IMG/VR virus record: IMGVR_UViG_3300046660_000277
Span: 1-56,143 of that record
Origin: a virus
Reading direction: 5' to 3' (one strand)
DNA: 56,143 nucleotides
A model generated the notes under the pieces. That model did no database searches. It had not been told where the DNA came from and saw only the letters and a list, made by a program, of their open reading frames with translations. Both the position numbers and the translations under genes were made by a program. Below, one piece after another: positions 41,007 to 49,591 of the stretch. Numbering within the stretch: the stretch's first letter is position 1; each line of letters begins with the position of its first letter.

Positions 41007-41614
41007 TCTTGAATGACGCAGAACTAGCGGTTTTGTCCGGCGACGTCATCAATCTGGCGGCGTTCTTTCGACTGGAAACCGACCCGGTGGTGCGGCTTTG
41101 GCTCGGGTTCGGCGACATCGTTGCTTCTGCCAGCCTGCTCGACCCCGACGGCGCGGAATACACCGGGTTTGGTGAAATCAGCAATCTCCCCGAGTTCAGC
41201 CAAATGATCAACGGTGCCGCCGAGCGCGTTGACTTCACGATCAGCGGGGTCTCGGGACCGATTCTTGAAGTCGCCGCGGGCGATGCGACGAACGTGCAAG
41301 GTAAGCGGGTCTCAATCGGGTTCGGTATCTTTGACTCGTCCTGGCAGTTGCTCGGCGCTCCGAAGTGGTTTGCGCATTACCGCGCCGATGTGCTGTCGAT
41401 TGGCCAGCAACCGACCGGCGATCCCGAATCGCCGATCATCCGATCAATCACGCTGTCCTGCGGCTCATTGATGACCATGCGTCGCCGCCCGGCGCGTTCC
41501 TATTTTTCAAACGTTGACCAGCAAGCCCGCTTTCCGGGTGATGAGTTCTGTAGTCTCACTCAGAAATATGCTCACGGATTTAGCAAGCCGTGGCCGAAGT
41601 TGCCGTCGTCATGA
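41003..41614 (+). CDS. Tail hub-like protein (DUF2163/GTA gp13-like), 203 aa
   Basis: Has LAAFFRLETDPVVRLWLGFG, QLLGAPKWFAHYRADVLSIG and SYFSNVDQQARFPGDEFC, a DUF2163/GTA hub-like pattern with the late Asp/Cys motif. Likely at the tail tip. Confidence 0.65.
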   Translation: MILNDAELAVLSGDVINLAAFFRLETDPVVRLWLGFGDIVASASLLDPDGAEYTGFGEISNLPEFSQMINGAAERVDFTISGVSGPILEVAAGDATNVQGKRVSIGFGIFDSSWQLLGAPKWFAHYRADVLSIGQQPTGDPESPIIRSITLSCGSLMTMRRRPARSYFSNVDQQARFPGDEFCSLTQKYAHGFSKPWPKLPSS

Positions 41615-42039
41615 ACGAGCTTTCGCAGTACCTGGCGGACGTGTCGCGCGGCAAATGGGGCTATGGAGCGCTGGATTGCTGCACGTTCATGGCGGATTGG
41701 CTGATGCGTCTCGGCTTTGCTGATCCGATGGCCGACAGACGGGGCACTTACGCGACACATCGGGAATATCGTGCGCCGTTCCGCGCGGAGGGTGGAATTC
41801 TCGGGTCGTGCAAGTTGCGATTTGGTGCGCTGGGGTTAAGCGAAACCGGCGAGCCTGACACCGGAGCCGTTGCCTTGGTCATGGCGCCGTATGCGATTAA
41901 AAAGAGCGGCAAAATCGTGCGCTTTCCGACTGGCGCAATCTGTACGCGGCGAGACCGCTTCGCTGTCGTGACGTCAGACAAGGGCTTGGTGGTTTCGCCA
42001 TTCCCCCTCGTTGCAGCATGGAGTATCGCCCGTGGCTGA
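41611..42039 (+). CDS. Tail-associated NlpC/P60-like protein (DUF6950-like), 142 aa
   Basis: WGYGALDCCTFMADWLMRLG contains the Asp-Cys of NlpC/P60-like peptidases, followed by MADRRGTYATHREYRAPF. Such proteins occupy this slot (cf. GTA gp14) and help the tail cross peptidoglycan. A distal His is not obvious, so catalysis is uncertain. Overlaps both neighbours. Confidence 0.7.
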   Translation: MNELSQYLADVSRGKWGYGALDCCTFMADWLMRLGFADPMADRRGTYATHREYRAPFRAEGGILGSCKLRFGALGLSETGEPDTGAVALVMAPYAIKKSGKIVRFPTGAICTRRDRFAVVTSDKGLVVSPFPLVAAWSIARG

Positions 42040-43576
42040 GACGATTGGGGCGCTCATTTTCGCATCAGTGGAAGCGGCAGGAGCAACGGGCGCGGCTGCA
42101 TTTGGTTCGACTGTCATTGTTGGTACGTTGACGGTCAATGCTGCCATCGGTGCCGCAGCGATCACGGCTGCGTCGATCGGTTTGAGTTACGCCCTCACAT
42201 CAGCACCTAACGTTCCGTCTCCGGAAGCGGGCTCACAGGCTGTCAAACAATCAATCCCGCCGCGCGTGCGAGGATATTGGGTCAATCGCCTGGCCGGAGC
42301 TTACGTGCTTTTCGAGGCGGACAACAACACTCCGAATTCATCTTATGATGTAATCGCCTATCACCATGGTGAAATTGAATCGGTTCTTGAAGTCTTTCTG
42401 CACGACGATTCGGTCCAAACAAATCTCGATTTTACGAACTACAACACCATCATCACCGTCCTTGGTCAGGCCGGTACTGGCGCATATGAGGGTGGCGGTG
42501 TCCAGATAGAGTTGCTCAAAGGTCGGGATGACCAAATTGCCACCGACTGGTTATACGGCGACTCGAATATCAACAGCATCTGGACGTCAGCTTTTCGCGG
42601 GCGTGGCATTGCCGCCCTCGTTCTCAAATGTACAGGACCGGCTGACGCGGCAAATTATTCAAACGTCTATCCGCGCGGCAAACCCGAACCGTCGGTCGTC
42701 GCCAAATGTTCGATGATTTTGGACCGCCGCACCAATGTCACCGCGGCCACGCCGAACCCGGTCGTACAGTTGATCGACTATCTGACCGGCGATCCCGACG
42801 TCACGGGTGGACCAGGCCTCGATTACGACACCACGATCGCTCCTGTCATTGACCAGTGGCATACGGAAGCGGCGCTTTGCGACGACATCGTCAGCGGCAG
42901 CCTGCGTTACACTTCCGCAGGTTGGTACACGTTCGAAAACAAGCCGGAAGATGTCATCGGTAAAATTCTCTCGACCTGCGACGGCTACCTGATGGAAAAC
43001 GGCGACGGCACATTGTCGCTTACCGTTGGCTACTATAGGGAGCCCACTGAGCCGGCGCTGACGTCGGAGCACCTCTTGGGATTTTCCGTCGATTACGGTA
43101 CCGCGGACGAGAGCAAGGTCAATCAACTGGACGTTACGATTACCTATCCGGCGGAAAAGTACGTCTCTATCCAACTCAACTCCATACGCGACGAAGACTC
43201 GATTTCCATGTTCGGTCTCCGCAGTCAGACGCTAGATTTGACATGGGTGCAGACGGTGGACCAGGCCAGTCGACTTGCTGAGCGCGCGATGCAGCGCCTC
43301 AATTCGACGATGTCCGGATCAATCGTGACTACACTTTACGGCTTCCGCTATTTCGGCAAGCGATGGATTAGATTGCAATATCCAATTGCCGGGCTTGAGG
43401 ATTGCGTCGTCGAGATTCAGACGGTCAGGACGAACCTGCTCGGCGGTCAGATCACGTTCGAATGGAAATTGATCGATCCGAGCGGTTACGCCGAGTCAAT
43501 CGCGTTGCCGAAAGTATATCGGGAGGATGGTTCGTTCCTCCTCCGTGAAAATAGTGCTGCTTACACCAGGGGATGA
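42032..43576 (+). CDS. Tail tip / host specificity protein (J-like), 514 aa
   Basis: GTG 42032 overlaps the previous stop by eight bases. The N-terminus has small hydrophobic segments (TVNAAIGAAAITAASIGLSY) as in gpI/K-J fusion-type tips. Then PPRVRGYWVNRLAGAYVLFE, TDWLYGDSNINSIWTSAFRG, and gp27-like domains (LDLTWVQTVDQASRLAERAM) typical of baseplate hubs. Expected at the tail tip, contacting the host surface. Confidence 0.78.
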   Translation: MAETIGALIFASVEAAGATGAAAFGSTVIVGTLTVNAAIGAAAITAASIGLSYALTSAPNVPSPEAGSQAVKQSIPPRVRGYWVNRLAGAYVLFEADNNTPNSSYDVIAYHHGEIESVLEVFLHDDSVQTNLDFTNYNTIITVLGQAGTGAYEGGGVQIELLKGRDDQIATDWLYGDSNINSIWTSAFRGRGIAALVLKCTGPADAANYSNVYPRGKPEPSVVAKCSMILDRRTNVTAATPNPVVQLIDYLTGDPDVTGGPGLDYDTTIAPVIDQWHTEAALCDDIVSGSLRYTSAGWYTFENKPEDVIGKILSTCDGYLMENGDGTLSLTVGYYREPTEPALTSEHLLGFSVDYGTADESKVNQLDVTITYPAEKYVSIQLNSIRDEDSISMFGLRSQTLDLTWVQTVDQASRLAERAMQRLNSTMSGSIVTTLYGFRYFGKRWIRLQYPIAGLEDCVVEIQTVRTNLLGGQITFEWKLIDPSGYAESIALPKVYREDGSFLLRENSAAYTRG

Positions 43577-43579
43577 ACT

Positions 43580-45178
43580 ATGGTCGGTAAAATCTCGGAA
43601 GATCCGGACAAGCCGTCACTCGACGGAACCGAAAAGCTCGCCATGACCAGCGGCGGAGCGAATTACGGTTCGCTTCTCAGTTCGATTGCGAATTACATCT
43701 TCACGGCGTTGTTTTCGTCGTCCACAATCGATGCGTCGGGCACGTTGGCTGCCAATAGCGACAGCAAGATTCCGACGCAGAAGGCGGTCAAGACCTACGT
43801 TGACAATATCGCCGATGCCGTCAACGCGTTCCAGAACAAGGGCGGTATCAGTTGCTCCGGCAATCCGAACTATCCGGCTGCCAGCAATGGTTGGACATAT
43901 GTCGTCACGTCCGCGGGCAAGATCGGCGGCGCGTCCGGCGTCAATGTCGAGATCGGCGATCTGCTGATTTGCAAGACGGACGGTTCGGCCGCTGGCACGC
44001 AGGCGACGGTCGGCACTAACTGGACAATCGTGCAGGGCAATATCGACGGCGCCGTGATCGGGCCGGCGTCATCTGTTTCGGCCAACCTGCCGACTTACAG
44101 CGGCACGTCCGGCAAGCTTCTACAGGATTCCGGCGTCGCGATCTCGACCGACGGCACGCTTGCGTCGAATGTCGACACCAAGGTGCCGACCGAGAAAGCG
44201 GTCAAGACCTATGTCGCGGCCAATGCCGTTCCGGGCGGGTCCGGCAAAAACTGGCTGCTCAATCCGTCTGGCGCGGTCAACCAAGCCGGCGTCGGATCGC
44301 AGGCCGACGTCACTTATGACTTCGATCAGTGGCTGACACTGACGCAGTCCAATCCGGTCACGGTCAGCCAGGTCGCCGATGCCGAGAACGGCACGCCGTT
44401 CATGATGCGCTCGCTTCAGGCCAATGCCTCGGCTCAGCGCTTCGGCCGGATCCAGTGGCTGGAAAAGCTGTTCTGCCGCGAACTGCGTGGTCAAGCGGTG
44501 TCGCTGTCGGCGCGGGTGCGGATGTCGGCCTCGACGACGCTGCGCTACGCCGTGATCGAATGGACAGCAACGGCCGACACCATCACCAAGGACGTTGTCA
44601 ATGACTGGACCAGCGGCACCTTCACGGTCGGTAACTTTTTCTCCGGATCGAACCTGACGATCGTGGGCGCCGGCAGCATTGCGCTGACGGCCAACACGCT
44701 GACCGACATCGCCGCAGCCGCGCTCGGTACCGTCTCGTCAAACATGAACAATATCGCCGTGTTCTTCTGGACCGACAGCACGCAGGCGCAGAACGTCACA
44801 CTGGATATTGCCAAGGTGAAGCTTGAGGCGGCAGCGACCTTGTCGCCGTTCGTGGCGCGATCCTATGCGGCTGAGGAGTTCGACTGCCGTCGTTACTGGG
44901 AACCTGTCACATACGGCATCGAGGCATATGCAAGTGCGGCAGTGCAGCGCTATCAATCGACAGTGTCCTTTGTGCCGAAACGAACGGCGAGCTGGACTGT
45001 CACGCGGATAACGGCACCAACGACATCGACAAATATCCGCAGTAGCGATCCCGCCACCTACGTTCTTATCGGCGGCATCTGGAAGGCCGTCGCGGAGGCG
45101 AGCGTCAGCGCTGAGAGCGCCAATGCCGGCCTGGTACAGGCCTATCCGGTGGTCGACGCCATTATCGCGCGGCTTTAA
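43580..45178 (+). CDS. Tail fibre protein, 532 aa
   Basis: Has two copies of a fibre repeat (SGTLAANSDSKIPTQKAVKT and DGTLASNVDTKVPTEKAVKT). A C-terminal receptor-binding-like domain follows with WLLNPSGAVNQ, a jelly-roll-like body and FVARSYAAEEFDCRRYWE. The latter is typical of phage fibres ending in a carbohydrate-binding tip. Its stop TAA directly precedes operator 16. Confidence 0.8.
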   Translation: MVGKISEDPDKPSLDGTEKLAMTSGGANYGSLLSSIANYIFTALFSSSTIDASGTLAANSDSKIPTQKAVKTYVDNIADAVNAFQNKGGISCSGNPNYPAASNGWTYVVTSAGKIGGASGVNVEIGDLLICKTDGSAAGTQATVGTNWTIVQGNIDGAVIGPASSVSANLPTYSGTSGKLLQDSGVAISTDGTLASNVDTKVPTEKAVKTYVAANAVPGGSGKNWLLNPSGAVNQAGVGSQADVTYDFDQWLTLTQSNPVTVSQVADAENGTPFMMRSLQANASAQRFGRIQWLEKLFCRELRGQAVSLSARVRMSASTTLRYAVIEWTATADTITKDVVNDWTSGTFTVGNFFSGSNLTIVGAGSIALTANTLTDIAAAALGTVSSNMNNIAVFFWTDSTQAQNVTLDIAKVKLEAAATLSPFVARSYAAEEFDCRRYWEPVTYGIEAYASAAVQRYQSTVSFVPKRTASWTVTRITAPTTSTNIRSSDPATYVLIGGIWKAVAEASVSAESANAGLVQAYPVVDAIIARL

Positions 45179-45209
45179 TGTTGACTTTCAACATATGTGT
45201 TGCTACACT
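45179..45209 (+). promoter_or_regulatory. Operator-promoter 16 (tailspike)
   Basis: TGTTGACTTTCAACA (45179-45193), TTGACT, 17-base spacer, TACACT (45204-45209). Gives the spike gene its own transcript with a ~24-base leader. Confidence 0.8.
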
Positions 45210-45239
45210 GCAACGCCCTGTTTTGTGTAGGAAATTTCC

Positions 45240-47330
45240 ATGGTTATGAAACTCGCGGCCGAAATCTGGCGCCGTTATGTGACTGATGGCGTTCCGGCTT
45301 CGGGTTTCAACAACCCGAATCGCGATGACATTCGCGCTTGGGGAACCACATTCGAAACCATGCTGAGCGCGGGCGTCGCGGGCCTTGTGTTCGCCACGCT
45401 TGCGGAGGCGACGGCCGATTTGGTGCACAACGCGAACACGTCCGCTATCGTCTACAATGACGCCGCGCCGGCCAACAACGGTCTCTATTGCAAAATCGGA
45501 GTGTCCGGTACCGGCTCCTGGCAACGCATCGGTGACCTTCCTATCGCCGTAGTACCGATGACTGTCACGGGTGGCACAGCAAACGCCATTGTGGCTACAG
45601 CTCCGGAAACGCCGCAATCGCCCGGTCGCAAACTGTTCCTACTCACGCCGACTGCCAACAATTCGGGCGCAACGACCCTCGCCTACAACGGGCAATCGGC
45701 TCTGCCGATCAAGTCGGCGTTCGGCAATGCCCTGGTTGGCGGTGAACTGCTCAATGCCAGCCCGATCATGATGCTCGGTGCCTCCGATCATTTTACATTG
45801 CTGCTTTCCACGAACGTGGACGCGTCGGGAATTCTGGCCGCTGCAGTCGCCGCACAGAGCGCCGCCGCTTCGTCCGCATCCGCGGCCGCCTCCAATGCGG
45901 CCCTGCTCGGCAATCAGGTAGCGCAATACGATACGCGCGCAGCGGCGATCGCCGCGACCATTCCAGGCGGCGTCAATTTCATCCGGACGCTGGCCTATGA
46001 TTCCACATTTCAAGAAAACAGCGGCGCCCTTTTCAAGCGAGTAGCAGCCGGAACGGCGTTCATCGACACTTACCCACTAACGGTTACGATCACAGGCGGG
46101 TCAGGCTACACCAACGGCACGTATCGCGGCATTCAGATGAACGCAACGTCGGGTCGCAATCTCACGGCGACGGTGACGGTCTCCGGCAACGCAGTCACCG
46201 CGCTCGACTTCACGGGCTGCCCTGGCAATGCCTACAAGGTCGGTGAAACCATCACAGCGCCGGCGGGTCAGATCGGCGGTACCGGCTCCGGGTTTAGCGC
46301 AGCAATCGCCACCATCAGCTCGCCGGTCGCCAGTTTCGTCAATGCGAACGATAGCAGCAGATGGCAGTACACGCCGAGCAAGGGTTTTGTCCACGTCAAC
46401 GAATTTGGCGCTGTGGCAGACTGGACCGGAGCCGACGCCGGCACGACTGAGAATTTCACCGCGTTTTGGAATGCGTTGATTTTTGCGGGTCGTCAGATGA
46501 GCGGTTTGTCCGCTGATATCGGTCCTGCCGGCGATGTGATGAAATGCGGCGTAGGTGCCTATAGGATCAAATTGCCTAGCGCAGGAAAGTCACTGATCGT
46601 TCCATTCGGCGTCATTCTCGAAGGCGTCAGCGGTTCGATCTTAAAGATCGATGATACATCGGACAACGCGACGCACTTCATCACGCTGGGCGATCCTAAC
46701 ACGCATCTTGCTTGCTTCCGGTCACGGCTGAAAAACCTATCGCTTTTGGAGACCGCAGCAGGCGGCGCTGCCGGTACAGCGATGGTATTTTCAAACAACA
46801 CGCAGGACTTTGGCGGACTAGAGGACGTCTACATCTATGCGAAGCAGCGCGGCGGCGTACTCTTTACCAACGGCTATGGTGGTGCCTCGACTGTTCGACT
46901 CTGGAATGTGAGCGTAAATTGGAATTCAAATACGAATCCGGGCATCTCGCTTAATTACGGGACGACGATGGTCAGCATGCACGATGTAATCGCAGGCGGC
47001 CCGAGTTCTGGTAGCGTCGCGGCGATTGGGATCAGTCTCGCTGGCACTAGCGGCATGTATAAGATCGAGGGATTCCATGCCGAAAACATCACGACCGGCA
47101 TTGCTGTCAATCTCACCAGTGGCGGCATGTGCAAGGTGGTAAACGCTAACGGCGGCTCGGGCGTCACCAGTCTGGTTTCTTTGGCCGCAACCAATCAACC
47201 CGGAAATTTCTCGATTGAAGAAGCGGCCATTAACGGCGCAACGACGCTGGTGTCGAATGGTCAGTCCGGCGGTACGTCGCGCTCGACGGACGTCATGCCG
47301 AAAGACGGGATTGTGTTTTTCAATCCGTAG
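45240..47330 (+). CDS. Tail fibre/tailspike with predicted beta-helix, 696 aa
   Basis: The N-terminus (KLAAEIWRRYVTDGVPASGF; IRAWGTTFETML) is a common virion-attachment module. A Thr/Gly-rich stalk follows. From ~390 on, short strand repeats and turns (GAYRIKLPSAGKSLIVPFGV; SRLKNLSLLETAAGG; GLEDVYIYAKQRGGVLF) fit a right-handed beta-helix as in pectate-lyase-like spikes. A polysaccharide depolymerase is possible but no catalytic pair is seen. TAGGAAATTTCC precedes the ATG. Confidence 0.75.
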   Translation: MVMKLAAEIWRRYVTDGVPASGFNNPNRDDIRAWGTTFETMLSAGVAGLVFATLAEATADLVHNANTSAIVYNDAAPANNGLYCKIGVSGTGSWQRIGDLPIAVVPMTVTGGTANAIVATAPETPQSPGRKLFLLTPTANNSGATTLAYNGQSALPIKSAFGNALVGGELLNASPIMMLGASDHFTLLLSTNVDASGILAAAVAAQSAAASSASAAASNAALLGNQVAQYDTRAAAIAATIPGGVNFIRTLAYDSTFQENSGALFKRVAAGTAFIDTYPLTVTITGGSGYTNGTYRGIQMNATSGRNLTATVTVSGNAVTALDFTGCPGNAYKVGETITAPAGQIGGTGSGFSAAIATISSPVASFVNANDSSRWQYTPSKGFVHVNEFGAVADWTGADAGTTENFTAFWNALIFAGRQMSGLSADIGPAGDVMKCGVGAYRIKLPSAGKSLIVPFGVILEGVSGSILKIDDTSDNATHFITLGDPNTHLACFRSRLKNLSLLETAAGGAAGTAMVFSNNTQDFGGLEDVYIYAKQRGGVLFTNGYGGASTVRLWNVSVNWNSNTNPGISLNYGTTMVSMHDVIAGGPSSGSVAAIGISLAGTSGMYKIEGFHAENITTGIAVNLTSGGMCKVVNANGGSGVTSLVSLAATNQPGNFSIEEAAINGATTLVSNGQSGGTSRSTDVMPKDGIVFFNP

Positions 47331-47592
47331 GTCGCACTATATAATAGCGTTGACCGTTCTTGTTCGGATCGCTGCCGTCGCTCGACTTGAGCGTGACGAA
47401 ACGCCAAATATTGGCTTCGCTGAGTTCTTGCAATTCGTAATTTGCCTTCGGAAGCGGTGTCGTTCCTTCATATATAATCGGCGGAATAGGCTCCTCGGGG
47501 ATTACCCATTTTCGGACGCCGTTGACGAAGGTTTCGCGCTTGGTGAATTTGTAAGTGCGGGTAGTCCAGCGTCCATCCGCTGTTGGGGTGAA
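47320..47592 (-). pseudogene. Open frame downstream of an in-frame amber stop, 90 codons
   Basis: Directly after the TAG of 47593-47868 the same minus-strand frame stays open for 90 codons. It reads as plausible protein: RWTTRTYKFTKRETFVNGVR, KWVIPEEPIPPIIYEGT and NIWRFVTLKSSDGSDPN, ending YYIVRPTD. There is no ATG, GTG or good TTG start near its beginning. It ends overlapping the spike stop by three bases. Either the full gene was cut by a TAG mutation or the TAG is read through. Confidence 0.5.
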
Positions 47593-47868
47593 CTAACCTA
47601 ATTGTTCGATAAAAGAGCCGGGCGGTTTCTTCTCTTCCGGAAATCCATATGCCAGCCAAAAGGCGATTGGTGTCCACACCAAAAAGACCAGCGCTGTTAT
47701 TAGCATGATCTGCCAAAATGATAGTTCTAGAAATTCGGATTTCTTTGGCGTCTTAGACGCGGTTTTGTAATTCTGCGCAACTTCGCGAAGTGCGCCGGCC
47801 TCCAGCGGATCGGCCCTATCGGCCAAATCGAGGCATAGCGCTTCCATTTCTTTGTTTGAATATGTCAT
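47593..47868 (-). CDS. Membrane protein with predicted single span, 91 aa, ends at TAG
   Basis: ATG 47868 has AGGG upstream; a longer start inside operator 17 is rejected. N-terminal cytosolic helix (NKEMEALCLDLADRADPLEA), then a transmembrane segment (IMLITALVFLVWTPIAFWLA) and a short tail. The family is a phage membrane protein type of unknown role. The reading frame continues past its TAG (see 47320-47592). It runs convergent to the spike gene. Confidence 0.6.
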   Translation of the reverse strand: MTYSNKEMEALCLDLADRADPLEAGALREVAQNYKTASKTPKKSEFLELSFWQIMLITALVFLVWTPIAFWLAYGFPEEKKPPGSFIEQLG

Positions 47869-47915
47869 GAGCGATACCCTACCCTGCCACAACCGTTCCG
47901 TGCAAGCCCCTTTTA

Positions 47916-47946
47916 TGTTGACTTTCAACATAAATCATGCCACGGT
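47916..47946 (+). promoter_or_regulatory. Operator-promoter 17 (lysis cassette)
   Basis: TGTTGACTTTCAACA (47916-47930), TTGACT, 17-base spacer, CACGGT (47941-47946). The predicted start coincides with ATG 47953; the lysis transcript should be leaderless. Confidence 0.75.
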
Positions 47947-47952
47947 GCACAC

Positions 47953-48039
47953 ATGGTCAAATGGTGCGAGCAAAACCCGGTTAAAGCGGCCCTTTGGCTC
48001 GCCGCGGCGTTGCTGTTCGCCTTCTCGGTGACGTTATGA
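47953..48039 (+). CDS. Leaderless tiny membrane protein, pinholin or holin candidate, 28 aa
   Basis: The ATG is 37 bases after the start of operator 17. The product is a charged N-terminus (MVKWCEQNPVK) and one hydrophobic helix (AALWLAAALLFAFSVTL). It overlaps the endolysin start. Its place at the head of the lysis cassette suggests it times lysis, which is inference. Confidence 0.55.
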   Translation: MVKWCEQNPVKAALWLAAALLFAFSVTL

Positions 48040-48869
48040 ACGACGGCCTGCAAATCAGCGAAAAGGGCCAAGCCCTGGTCAAGTCGTTCGAAAACTGCCT
48101 TACGGCGGTGAACGCCGCCAAAACCGAATTCAAGCCGTACTTCTGCCCCGCCGGCGTCCTCACGATCGGATGGGGTCACACCAACGACAACGGCCGCAAG
48201 TTCAAGGAAGGCGACATTTGGACCAAGGGCGAGTGCGACGCGGAATTTCGCGCTGACATGCGCAAGTTCGAGGTCGCAGTCAAGCGCCGCGTCAAGGTGG
48301 CGCTGACGCAGTCGCAATTCGATGCGCTGGTGTCGTTCACCTACAATTGCGGCGAAGGCAATCTGTCCCGCTCGGGATTGCTGCGCAAAGTCAACGCCAA
48401 GGATTTCGAAGGCGCGGCCGACGAATTCGCCAAATGGAATCGTGGTGGCGGCAAGGTGCTGCGCGGCCTTACGCGGCGGCGCGCGGCGGAAGCAGCTCTT
48501 TTCCGCGAAGGCAATCAGGAGGACATTCGCGCCTCGTATCGTTCGGACGTTCGCCAGGATCCAGATCCGGAGACTATGCCGCAAGGTGTGGATGTGCCCG
48601 ACGGGACGCCCCGCCCCATGTCCACGTCCAAAATCGGCAATGCGCAGATCGGCATCAGCGCGGCGGGTGCGGTCGAAGCGGCCAGTAAGGTCAAAGACGC
48701 CATCGACCAGGCCAATTCGGTCAAGGATAGCGCCGAGCAATTGACCGGAGGCGGCGACGTCCTGACCCATCTCCTGACCATGCCGACGTTCTGGATCGCC
48801 GTGGCAATCATCGCGGCTGCCGGCGCGGCTTGGTACTGGCGCAGCCAGCACGCGGAGGCAGGCGTCTGA
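48036..48869 (+). CDS. GH24 endolysin with C-terminal membrane segment, 277 aa
   Basis: The N-terminal domain is a T4-lysozyme-type muramidase: SFENC (Glu19), PYFCPAGVLTIGWGHT with Cys37 at the T4 Asp20 position and Thr43, and FDALVSFTYNCGEGN. It cuts the glycan strands. Unusually, a linker region and a hydrophobic segment (FWIAVAIIAAAGAAWYW, ~250-267) follow, so the enzyme may be membrane-anchored or carry a holin-like part. The cytosolic N-terminus lacks a signal peptide. Confidence 0.88.
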   Translation: MNDGLQISEKGQALVKSFENCLTAVNAAKTEFKPYFCPAGVLTIGWGHTNDNGRKFKEGDIWTKGECDAEFRADMRKFEVAVKRRVKVALTQSQFDALVSFTYNCGEGNLSRSGLLRKVNAKDFEGAADEFAKWNRGGGKVLRGLTRRRAAEAALFREGNQEDIRASYRSDVRQDPDPETMPQGVDVPDGTPRPMSTSKIGNAQIGISAAGAVEAASKVKDAIDQANSVKDSAEQLTGGGDVLTHLLTMPTFWIAVAIIAAAGAAWYWRSQHAEAGV

Positions 48870-48982
48870 TGATCCTGCTCACGCTCCGGCCGTTCACCGA
48901 AATTATCCATCCCTGGCCGCTTCTTGTCCTCTGCTTCATCTTTTTGGCATTCGTCGCGTTCTGCTTCGTGAGCGACCGCTGA
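48869..48982 (+). CDS. Small membrane protein, holin candidate, 37 aa
   Basis: ATG overlaps the endolysin stop. One hydrophobic stretch (PWPLLVLCFIFLAFVAFCFV) between charged ends. Lies between endolysin and spanin genes. Confidence 0.55.
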   Translation: MILLTLRPFTEIIHPWPLLVLCFIFLAFVAFCFVSDR

Positions 48983-49368
48983 TGTGGGCACTTTCTTATC
49001 TCGGATCGACATGGGTTTTGATCCTCGTCATCGCCCTGGTCGTTATGGCGCTTGGGGCGCTCGCGTGGTTTTCGCGCAATTGGAAATTGATCGCCGCCGC
49101 GGTGTTCATTCTCGCCGCTGGTTTCGCCTACATGCACGTCGACAAGCAGGCATACGCGCGTCGACTCGCTGAAGAGTCGGCCGCACAGGTCCGTACACTG
49201 CAAGGACACATCAAGACATTGAACGACGCAGCGGACGCCGACGCCAAGCTTGCTCGCGCCGACGCTGACCGAATTTCCAAGCTCGAAAGCCAGGTCAATG
49301 AGACTCCTCCGAACGCTCAGCGCTGCCTTGATCGGGCTGGCGCTGGTCGGGTGCGCAACATCAAGTGA
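48982..49368 (+). CDS. i-spanin (Rz-like), 128 aa
   Basis: Two hydrophobic segments near the N-terminus (TWVLILVIALVVMALGALAW; WKLIAAAVFILAAGFAYM) and then a periplasmic coiled coil (LAEESAAQVRTLQGHIKTLN). The next lipoprotein gene starts inside it in another frame, the classic Rz/Rz1 arrangement for disrupting the outer membrane. Confidence 0.75.
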   Translation: MWALSYLGSTWVLILVIALVVMALGALAWFSRNWKLIAAAVFILAAGFAYMHVDKQAYARRLAEESAAQVRTLQGHIKTLNDAADADAKLARADADRISKLESQVNETPPNAQRCLDRAGAGRVRNIK

Positions 49369-49591
49369 CGGGCCGACGACGCCGCATGGCGCGATCGTCC
49401 AGTTGCCGCCCGTGCCGGCGGATATTCAGGCGTGCTTTCGCCGTTCTGTGGTCGACGTTCCCGATCGGGATTTGTCGGCGGCCGATATCGAAAGCCTGTG
49501 GAAGCAAGACCGCTATCGATCCGTCGTGATGCGCAATTGTGGGCAGCGATTCCTTGCCTGGTACGAAATGCTGCGGGTGAACTGGAAATGA
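49298..49591 (+). CDS. o-spanin (Rz1-like lipoprotein), 97 aa
   Basis: MRLLRTLSAALIGLALVGC is a lipoprotein signal with the modified Cys19. It starts within the Rz-like gene (overlap 71 bases). The mature part is Pro-containing (HGAIVQLPPVPADIQAC) and longer than lambda Rz1. Outer-membrane partner of the i-spanin. Confidence 0.75.
   Translation: MRLLRTLSAALIGLALVGCATSSDGPTTPHGAIVQLPPVPADIQACFRRSVVDVPDRDLSAADIESLWKQDRYRSVVMRNCGQRFLAWYEMLRVNWK

Noticed and set aside
47468-47716. Minus-strand frame of 82 codons (MADHANNSAGLFGV...)
   Set aside because: It overlaps the membrane gene and the downstream open frame in another phase; its composition looks like a shadow.
47593-47931. Many reading frames beginning MLKVNIK at the palindromes (e.g. 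47931, 45617, 36098)
   Set aside because: The palindrome ATGTTGAAAGTCAACAT creates an ATG on the opposite strand at each operator. Except where a good internal start exists (47868), these are by-products of the DNA element.
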